DNA of 50,243 nucleotides, from contig CADEER010000002.1 in assembly GCA_902826395.1 (NCBI GenBank), positions 43,016-93,258 on the forward strand. Direction: 5' to 3'. Position 1 is the first letter of the stretch, and each line of letters begins with the position of its first letter. Under the pieces are notes generated by a model that was not told the origin of the DNA, searched no databases, and saw only the letters and a program-made list of their open reading frames with translations. This document shows positions 44,262 through 50,243 of the stretch, piece after piece. The stretch is from an uncultured bacterium. GTDB taxonomy: Bacteria > Desulfobacterota > Binatia > HRBIN30 > CADEER01. The translations under genes were made by a program, and so were the position numbers.

Positions 44262-45875
44262 TCAGCCGCCGGCGGCCCCCGCTTTCAGTTGCTCCTGGAT
44301 CTTCTCGAGGTTGAACGAGCCCGGCGTCTGACTCGGAGGGAACTCCTTCAGGGTCTGGAGGAACTGCCCCGCGATCTGCTGCATCGGCACCAGCACAAAG
44401 GCGTGGTCGAGGAACCAATCGTGGTACACGTTCGCATCGATCTGGGCCTTCTCGAAAGGATCGCGGCGCAGGTTGAACAAGAGCGGGACGCGCAACTCGG
44501 TGAAGGGCTCGCGCCAGATCTGGAACGCGTCGGCCCGATTCTCCTGGAACACCGCTTTCCACTGGTTCACCCGTAGCGCGACCATCTGGCCGTCGTCGTT
44601 GACGTAGTAGAACTCCTTGCGCGGCGATGCCTGGACATCCTCGTCGATGGTTTTGAACGTGCCGGCTTTCGACAGGTACGGCGTCATGTCGTAGCCGTCG
44701 AGGTGCTGCTTGTAGTTGCGGCCGATCGCCGTGAAGCCGTCGAGCATGTCCTGCTTCAGATCGGCCTTACCCGCCACGGCCGCGAAGGTGACCATCCAGT
44801 CCTCGTGAGCGACGATGCCGTTCACCGTCGCTCCCGCCGGGTACTTTCCGGGCCAGCGGACGAACGCCGGAACCCGGTAGGCGCCCTCCCAGTTCGAGTT
44901 CTTCTCCTTGCGAAACGGCGTGTAACCGGCGTCCGGCCAGGTGTTGAAGTGAGGGCCGTTGTCGGTCGAGTAGTACACCAGCGTGTTGTCGGCGATGCCG
45001 AGCTCGTCGAGCAGAGCGAGGAACTCGCCGACATGCATGTCGTGCTCGACCATGCCGTCGTGGTACTCGTCGCCGCTCTTGCCACTGATGCCGATGTGCT
45101 CTTGCTTGACGTGGGTGCGGAAGTGCATGCGCGTCCCGTTCCACCAGCAGAAGAACGGCTTGCCGGCCTCGTGTTGGCGTTTGATGAAGTCCTTGGCCGC
45201 GGCAACGGTCTCGTCGTCGACGGTCTCCATCCGCTTCTTGGTGAGCGGGCCGGTGTTCTCGATCGTCTGCGTGCCGTCGCCGTTGGCCTTCGTCCTCAGC
45301 ACCCCGCGCGGGCCGTACTGGTCGCGGAAGGTCTTGCCGTTGGGCAGCACCATGTCGCCGGGATAGTCGCGATTCTCCGGCTCCTCCTCGGCGTTGAGGT
45401 GATAGAGATTGCCGAAAAACTCGTCGAAGCCGTGATTCGTCGGAAGGTGCTCGTCGCGGTCGCCGAAGTGGTTCTTGCCGAACTGACCGGTTGCGTACCC
45501 CTGCTCCTTGAGCACGGCCGCGATCGTGACGTCCGCGTCCTGCCAGCCCTCTTTGGCGCCGGGTAGGCCCACCTTCGTCATGCCGGTGCGGATCGGAACC
45601 GTGCCGCCCATGAAGGCGGCGCGGCCCGCGGTGCAGCTCTGTTGGCCGTAGTAGTCCGTGAAGCTGACTCCTTCCCTGGCGATCCGATCGATGTTCGGCG
45701 TCCGGTAACCCATCATGCCGCGGTTGTTGTGGCTGATGTTCCAGGTGCCGATGTCGTCGCCCCAGATCACCAGGATGTTCGGCTTCTCCTGCGCGTGCGC
45801 GCCGATGGCGGACACGAGGGTGAATACCGTGGACAGGATCACTCGGATCAAGCCGTGCGAATTTGCCGTTTTCAT
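44262..45875 (-). CDS. Secreted sulfatase (arylsulfatase family)
   Basis: A 537-residue type I sulfatase of the alkaline phosphatase superfamily. Residues 1-28 are a signal peptide ending AHA. The metal-binding NILVIWGDDIG follows near 33-43, and the formylglycine site is C81-T-A-G-R85. The first residue is the Cys that anaerobic or FGE-type enzymes convert to formylglycine, but Pro and Ser of the usual C-x-P-S-R are Ala and Gly, a variant found in one arylsulfatase group. Further metal ligands appear in STDNGPHFNTWPDAGYTPFR and the C-terminal half is regular. GGAGGTG precedes the ATG. Periplasmic or secreted; the substrate is unknown. It is a single-gene unit with no maturase nearby. Confidence 0.92.
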   Translation of the reverse strand: MKTANSHGLIRVILSTVFTLVSAIGAHAQEKPNILVIWGDDIGTWNISHNNRGMMGYRTPNIDRIAREGVSFTDYYGQQSCTAGRAAFMGGTVPIRTGMTKVGLPGAKEGWQDADVTIAAVLKEQGYATGQFGKNHFGDRDEHLPTNHGFDEFFGNLYHLNAEEEPENRDYPGDMVLPNGKTFRDQYGPRGVLRTKANGDGTQTIENTGPLTKKRMETVDDETVAAAKDFIKRQHEAGKPFFCWWNGTRMHFRTHVKQEHIGISGKSGDEYHDGMVEHDMHVGEFLALLDELGIADNTLVYYSTDNGPHFNTWPDAGYTPFRKEKNSNWEGAYRVPAFVRWPGKYPAGATVNGIVAHEDWMVTFAAVAGKADLKQDMLDGFTAIGRNYKQHLDGYDMTPYLSKAGTFKTIDEDVQASPRKEFYYVNDDGQMVALRVNQWKAVFQENRADAFQIWREPFTELRVPLLFNLRRDPFEKAQIDANVYHDWFLDHAFVLVPMQQIAGQFLQTLKEFPPSQTPGSFNLEKIQEQLKAGAAGG

Positions 45876-46147
45876 GGACTCACCTCCAGTTTCAGCAATC
45901 GCGGTAGCAAACAGAGCGATGACACGACCACGGCACGCCCTCGCGCGTCAACCGGCGCAGGGATCCCCGCAATCTCGCCAGCGGTCTAACATGGCTGCTG
46001 TTTGGTCGAGCGTGCGGCGGGTGGGCCATTACCCCGACACCCGTCCAGACCCAGGCCACGCTCCAAACGCCGCGCTGACTGCGTTGTAGTTGCTACTACC
46101 GCAACCCGCCTGCAAACTAACCGCCGCATGGCGAGCGGGGGGCGCGA

Positions 46148-46858
46148 ATGGCGAGTTCGTTTCCGAGCGTGAAGTCTTCGGGCGCTTTGACGCTCGGCCT
46201 GTTCGCGGTTTCGCTGCTCGCCACCCCCGCGGACGCCGGCCGCACGCGGACGATGTACCGCATGGAGTCGCGTCCGCACGGCGCTGCCGACGGCGTTACC
46301 CAGGCGCAGATCCGGCAGAAGGTGATCGAGCTCGCCGAGAACCGCGGCTGGGCGGTGCACGTCCGCACCGCCGGTGTCGTCGAGGCCGACAACTCGTGGT
46401 CCAACGGCAAGCACCGCTTCACGATCGCGACGGTGTTCGACGACGAGTTCTTCACCATCCGCTACGTCAGCAGCCACAATCTCGGGCACAGCGACACCTC
46501 CTGCAGCGCACCGCAACCGGCCGACCTGCCCTCGCACATGGCAAGCGCACGCGAACGGCTGCAGCGCAGTCGCAGCGAGCGATGCACGACCGAAGTGATC
46601 CACCCCTCCTACAACGACTTCGTGGTGCAGTTCGAAGAGGACATCGCCGAAGCAGTACCGAAGCTGCAACCGGCGCCGGCCGACGCGGCGCCGGTTGCGG
46701 TCGCCGACACGGTGGACGAAGAACTGCGCCGCCTGGACGCCCTGCAAGCCGCCGGCATCCTGACACCGAGCGAGTTGCAGGCGCAGCGGCGTTTGCTGGG
46801 CGTCTCCCCAGACACGCCGGCAGCCGAGCAGATGCCGGCCACGCCCACCGCGCCATGA
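46148..46858 (+). CDS. Exported protein with C-terminal SHOCT motif
   Basis: A 236-residue protein with a signal peptide (residues 1-30, ending PADA). A domain of about 130 residues resembles the whole mature part of the next gene's product: the segments IRQKVIELAENRGWAV and GKHRFTIATVFDDEFFTIRYV align with IADLIRHAGERQGWKI and GRHRAMVEITYSAAGYRIAYL there. After an Ala/Pro linker comes a SHOCT motif at about 189-215 (VDEELRRLDALQAAGILTPSE), a short helical oligomerisation module. Cysteines at 119 and later are unpaired with known folds. GGGGGG lies five bases before the ATG. The stop overlaps the next start as ATGA. Function unknown. Confidence 0.75.
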   Translation: MASSFPSVKSSGALTLGLFAVSLLATPADAGRTRTMYRMESRPHGAADGVTQAQIRQKVIELAENRGWAVHVRTAGVVEADNSWSNGKHRFTIATVFDDEFFTIRYVSSHNLGHSDTSCSAPQPADLPSHMASARERLQRSRSERCTTEVIHPSYNDFVVQFEEDIAEAVPKLQPAPADAAPVAVADTVDEELRRLDALQAAGILTPSELQAQRRLLGVSPDTPAAEQMPATPTAP

Positions 46859-47241
46859 ACGCCCGTCGCGCGCTCCCACTCCTGCTCCTCGCCGCGGTCG
46901 CGGTGGGCTGCGTCAGGCAGCCGATCTACGTAGCGGAGCGCCCGTTCCCCGCCTCAGCGGCGGCGAGCGATGAAGAGATCGCCGACCTGATCCGCCACGC
47001 CGGCGAGCGCCAGGGCTGGAAGATCGCGCCGGTGTCGCCCGGCAGGATGCGCGGCGAATACAACCAGGGCCGTCACCGGGCGATGGTCGAGATCACCTAC
47101 AGCGCCGCCGGCTACCGAATCGCCTATCTGGACAGCTCTTTTCTGAAGCACGACGGCGACACCATCCACGAGGTCTACAACAGGTGGGTGAAGCAGCTCG
47201 AAGCCGCCATCGACCGCGAGGCCAACTTCCGCCTGCGTTGA
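46855..47241 (+). CDS. Small lipoprotein paralogous to its upstream neighbour
   Basis: A 128-residue protein whose N-terminus is a lipoprotein signal (LLLLAAVAVGC, Cys19), so it should be tethered to the membrane. The mature part is one domain that aligns with the central domain of the preceding gene's product, ending in a helix (IHEVYNRWVKQLEAAIDRE) comparable to IHPSYNDFVVQFEEDI there. It lacks the SHOCT tail. The ATG at 46855 overlaps the upstream stop as ATGA, so the two paralogues are translationally coupled and probably act together in the envelope. No named family is recognised. Confidence 0.75.
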   Translation: MNARRALPLLLLAAVAVGCVRQPIYVAERPFPASAAASDEEIADLIRHAGERQGWKIAPVSPGRMRGEYNQGRHRAMVEITYSAAGYRIAYLDSSFLKHDGDTIHEVYNRWVKQLEAAIDREANFRLR

Positions 47242-47317
47242 GTACTTCATGCTTGCGTCTCATTTGTGGCTCGACGTATACGAACCCATTTTCCTGCGAG
47301 CACGGGGGCCCTTGGGG

Positions 47318-49042
47318 ATGCGTCGCACTGCACTGATCTTTGCCTTCATCGCCTGGCTCGCGCCCGCCTGGGTTTACGCCAACGGGTCGTACTCGCACAT
47401 CCACATCTCGCAGCTCGCCGTCGACAGGCTGCCGGCGGGCGACCTGCGCACGCTGCTCGAAGATCCCGCCAGCGTTCCGACCCTCGAGGCCGGATCGATG
47501 TTCCCGGACGGCGGCTACGCGGTCGGCGACGACTACGGCGAGAACGCCCACTGGTCGCCCTTCCTCAACGCCTACATCGCCTTCCTGCGCGACAAGTACG
47601 CGGGAGACTACTCGAGCACGGCGGCAAAGCAGGAAGTCGCCTTCTTGATGGGCATCGCCTCGCACGGCATCGCCGACCAGACCTACGACACGACCCTGCT
47701 CGCACGCGCGTTCGAGGTCGACGGCGACCCGGGCTCGGTCGACCAGGAGGCCGACTACTTCATCGTCATCGACCAGAACGTCCTGCTCGACACGCAAGCC
47801 TGGGCGCCCTACTCCGACCTGGTCACGGTTTTCGACGACGGCATCGGCTACTCGGTGAGCGAAGCGACGCTGACCGACGGCACCGAGGCGATGGAAGCGG
47901 CCATTGCGCTGCAACGGGCGACGGCACTGCAGCAGTACCACACCGCCTGGCAGCACTATCCGTGGCTCGGCAGTCACGTGTACGACGAGCGCGCTCCCGG
48001 CTCGCTGCAGCACCTGGCGGAGCTGGTTCAGCTCCACTGGCAGGTGGTTTGGTCGCGGTTGCAGTCCGACGAAGACTTCGATCAGGACGCGGTCATCGCC
48101 TTCGTGCCCGAGCAGTGGCAGGACGCGTTCCCCATCGATACCAGCGGCGGCGCGGCGAACTTCCGCATCGGCGTCATGTTCGGCTACGGCGTGTCGCGCG
48201 CGCAGGCGGCGCCCTTCATCGAGCTGCTCGACGAATCGAACAACACCGTGTCGTTCGCGCTGCGCACCCCGTACAACGGCGATGTCCGCAACTACATGTG
48301 GCTCGAGCCGTCGTCGCCGCTGATGTACGACCATGAGTATCGAGTCGTGGTCCGCGCCGGCATCGAGAACGGCGACGGCGTCGCCACGACCGTCGATCGC
48401 GTGCTGACCTTCCGCACGCGCTGCGCCAGCCCCGGCCCCGGTTGTGCCGAGATACCGCCGCCGCTCGTCACCGGAGAGACGCCGTTTACGTCGGAGTGCG
48501 GAGTCGCCGACGGACGCGATCGGGCCTGTAAGCAGATCCTCACCGCGCGCAAAGGGCGGCTGAAGATCGTCAACGACGGCGACGACACCAAGGATGCGAT
48601 CACGTTTCGCTGGACCGGCGGCGAGGCGACCGAGCCGATCGAGTTCGGCAACCCGTTCACGACCACCAGCCAATCCGTCTGCATCTGGGGCGGCGACGCT
48701 GAAGCAACGATGGAGAAGCTCTACGAGGCGGCGATTCCCCCCGGCGGCCAGTGCGCCGGCAAGCCTTGCTGGAAGTCGATGAACGCGGGCTACCGCTTCA
48801 AGGACAAGGACACGAGCAATCGCGGCATCCGCAACCTGGTGATCAAAGGCGGCGCCGAGGGCGAGGCGCGCCTGGTTGCCGCGGGCAAGGGATCGGATCT
48901 CGATCTGCCGGCGATGCCGCTGGTGCCTGCCGATGGCGTGGCGCGAGTGCAGATTCGCAACGACGACACCTGCTGGGAGGCGAACTTCTCGACGTCGATC
49001 AAGAAGAACGACGCGTCGAAGTTCGTCGCCACCACGGACTGA
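47318..49042 (+). CDS. Secreted zinc-dependent phospholipase-C-like protein
   Basis: A 574-residue exported protein from the ATG at 47318 (signal peptide to about residue 21). Residues 22-260 resemble the zinc-dependent phospholipase C/GPI-PLD fold: H27-x-H29, D64 in MFPDGGY, H78 in NAHW, H116 and D120 in ASHGIAD, and D147 further on. These suit a three-zinc site. Residues about 300-390 form a beta domain (NFRIGVMFGYG to DRVLTFRTRC). Residues 405-574 form another beta-rich module (RLKIVNDGDDTKDAITFRW to CWEANFSTSIKKNDASKF) that I associate with secreted proteins of uncultured deltaproteobacteria-like lineages. Enzymatic activity is inferred from ligands only. Confidence 0.7.
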   Translation: MRRTALIFAFIAWLAPAWVYANGSYSHIHISQLAVDRLPAGDLRTLLEDPASVPTLEAGSMFPDGGYAVGDDYGENAHWSPFLNAYIAFLRDKYAGDYSSTAAKQEVAFLMGIASHGIADQTYDTTLLARAFEVDGDPGSVDQEADYFIVIDQNVLLDTQAWAPYSDLVTVFDDGIGYSVSEATLTDGTEAMEAAIALQRATALQQYHTAWQHYPWLGSHVYDERAPGSLQHLAELVQLHWQVVWSRLQSDEDFDQDAVIAFVPEQWQDAFPIDTSGGAANFRIGVMFGYGVSRAQAAPFIELLDESNNTVSFALRTPYNGDVRNYMWLEPSSPLMYDHEYRVVVRAGIENGDGVATTVDRVLTFRTRCASPGPGCAEIPPPLVTGETPFTSECGVADGRDRACKQILTARKGRLKIVNDGDDTKDAITFRWTGGEATEPIEFGNPFTTTSQSVCIWGGDAEATMEKLYEAAIPPGGQCAGKPCWKSMNAGYRFKDKDTSNRGIRNLVIKGGAEGEARLVAAGKGSDLDLPAMPLVPADGVARVQIRNDDTCWEANFSTSIKKNDASKFVATTD

Positions 49043-49062
49043 ACACGAATCGATCGGACGAA

Positions 49063-50235
49063 ATGGCGCGAAGTCATACAACGGGGAATGCGGCGCGGAA
49101 GATCCGCGCCATCGGCATGGCGATGTCGTGCGCCGGATGGATCACCGCCTCCGCGCACTTGCCCGCGGCTGCCGGCACGGCGCCGGAAGCCCGCTGTGAA
49201 GCGGCGAAAGAGAAAGCAGCGGGCAAGTACGCCCAGTGTCTCGCCGCCGTCCGATCGAAGGAAGTGCGGAGCGGAGCGGCGCGCGACGCGGCGAACTGCG
49301 TCGACCGCCTCGAGAGCGCATTCGCCAGAGCCGAAGCCAAAGCGGAGGGCTCCTGCCCGACCGCCGGCGATTCCGTCGCAACCGTTGCGCTGGTCGACGG
49401 CTGTGTCGACGACATCACGACCGCGATCCTGGACGGCATCGCGCCGCCGGGTCTCGGCGGCGACGCGGCGCGGTGCGACAGTCGCAAGGCCAAGGCCGCG
49501 GGGCGCTACATCGCATGCCTGATGCGCGCCCGCGCGAAGGCGACCGGTTGGGGCGTCTTCGTCGACCCGACCGACACCGACAAGTGCGCCAGCAAGCTCA
49601 CCGAATGGATCGACGAGAGCAATGCCGGCGATCCGATCGCGCCGTGCAGTGTCGTCGGCGACGCGCCGTCCATCCTGGCGAGCGCCAACGCCTGCCCGAT
49701 CGATTTCAGCGGCTCGACGGCGCAGACGAAGAGCTTCGCGATGCTCTGCAACCTCGGCATCGCGACCATCCCCATTCCCATGGATTTGACGGTCACACCC
49801 ACCGAGCTCTTCGAGGCCGGAGTCGCGCAGCCGACCGACGCTCAACTGCGCGTCGAGATCAGCGAGTCGCTGGTCGGAACTCTCATCTCGCTCGGCGCGA
49901 TCGTGATCCAGCTCGACTCGGCGAGCTCGATCACCACCGCCGCCGGAGCGTCTGGCGGAGTCCTCGCGAACACCGTCGACGGCACACCCTTTTTCATCGA
50001 TCTCTCCATCGACACCGATGTCCCTCCCGACGGCGTACCGGGGCCACTGGTGATCTTGACCGACGTCGCCACCGCCAACCTCACCCCTGATGTCGGAGCC
50101 ACGTCGGTCGAGTTCGAGCTGACCTCGGTGTCGGTGTCGCTATCGATGGTACCGGTGCTCGGCACGCTGAATCTGGCGTGCACGCAGAATCCGACCGCGA
50201 CCAACGAGCCGATCAGTTTCGTGGTGATTCCGTGA
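49063..50235 (+). CDS. Secreted protein with two five-cysteine repeats and a beta domain
   Basis: A 390-residue protein with a signal peptide (residues 1-38). It continues with two tandem repeats, each with five cysteines: 45, 59, 79, 98, 114 and 138, 152, 175, 195, 211. Both open with RC-x3-K-x-KAAG-x-Y-x2-CL. The spacings 14-20-19-16 and 14-23-20-16 show clear duplication. Residues 225-390 are beta-rich and Thr/Val-rich (LGIATIPIPMDLTVTPTELF to TNEPISFVVIP) with two more cysteines. No family name comes to mind. The ATG at 49063 has no clear ribosome-binding site and follows the phospholipase-like gene by 20 bases, so they are probably co-transcribed. The frame is complete and ends 8 bases before the window edge. 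Confidence 0.7.
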   Translation: MARSHTTGNAARKIRAIGMAMSCAGWITASAHLPAAAGTAPEARCEAAKEKAAGKYAQCLAAVRSKEVRSGAARDAANCVDRLESAFARAEAKAEGSCPTAGDSVATVALVDGCVDDITTAILDGIAPPGLGGDAARCDSRKAKAAGRYIACLMRARAKATGWGVFVDPTDTDKCASKLTEWIDESNAGDPIAPCSVVGDAPSILASANACPIDFSGSTAQTKSFAMLCNLGIATIPIPMDLTVTPTELFEAGVAQPTDAQLRVEISESLVGTLISLGAIVIQLDSASSITTAAGASGGVLANTVDGTPFFIDLSIDTDVPPDGVPGPLVILTDVATANLTPDVGATSVEFELTSVSVSLSMVPVLGTLNLACTQNPTATNEPISFVVIP

Positions 50236-50243
50236 AACCGGGG

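Noticed and set aside
1..50243. Search for tRNA, rRNA, CRISPR arrays, insertion sequences, integrases and phage genes
   Set aside because: Nothing convincing was seen by eye on either strand; a covariance-model and repeat scan would be needed to exclude small RNAs.

Overview
The window is GC-rich, tightly packed DNA from a Gram-negative bacterium. It encodes lipid A synthesis (LpxC), a complete RND efflux pump with its outer-membrane channel, MurJ, a SPOR-domain cell-wall enzyme, an exosortase system, lipoproteins and signal-peptide proteins. The NtrC-type regulators, the prkA/yeaH/spoVR trio and the Cys-rich secreted proteins at the right end suggest a deltaproteobacterium-like lineage; Candidatus Binatia/Desulfobacterota_B is my best guess, from recognition only. 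I see no rRNA, tRNA, CRISPR array, insertion sequence or integrase. Start codons were re-chosen where the longest frame was implausible, so several genes are shorter than the maximal open frame.

Layout. 1-5442: an RNase J gene cut by the left edge, ssb with a duplicated hairpin in its leader, and a minus-strand run of a membrane-anchored protein, a DUF4124 protein, a cysteine hydrolase, pyrE and an M16 peptidase. 5443-6172: the only gene-free stretch above 300 bases. 6173-10712: the prkA, yeaH and spoVR stress trio. 10729-12461: moeA-ispF on the minus strand. 12753-15988: an NtrB-like kinase, an NtrC-like regulator and thiE. 16032-18938: dnaB, and divergently a D-Ala-D-Ala carboxypeptidase with a SPOR domain. 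18969-25655: yebC, ruvC, ruvA, ruvB, an NtrY-like membrane kinase and a response-regulator-LpxC fusion. 25858-29179: ECF sigma factor and glutaredoxin, a divergent anti-sigma factor, mazG and two small proteins. 29191-35281: murJ, an exosortase and its probable single target, a large integral-membrane VIT/vWA protein ending in a PEP-CTERM signal. 35443-44212: rpsT, a small Cys-rich membrane protein, a three-gene RND pump and a divergent kinase/OmpR-type regulator pair. 44262-50235: a secreted sulfatase, two paralogous small exported proteins, a zinc-dependent phospholipase-C-like protein and a secreted protein with two five-cysteine repeats.

The most striking feature is the gene at 18969-20231. 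It encodes one continuous polypeptide with a complete NtrX-like phosphoreceiver domain (D52, S80, K102) followed by a complete LpxC deacetylase (E219, H220, H378, D382, H405). Directly upstream in the same transcription unit is an NtrY-like transmembrane histidine kinase. The simplest reading is that the usual AAA+/DNA-binding output of NtrX has been replaced by the committed enzyme of lipid A synthesis, so an envelope sensor could control LPS production directly by phosphorylation. That control is inference; the fusion itself is read from the sequence. Second in interest is the exosortase with a C-terminal EpsI-like domain, translationally coupled to one VIT/vWA/PEP-CTERM target.
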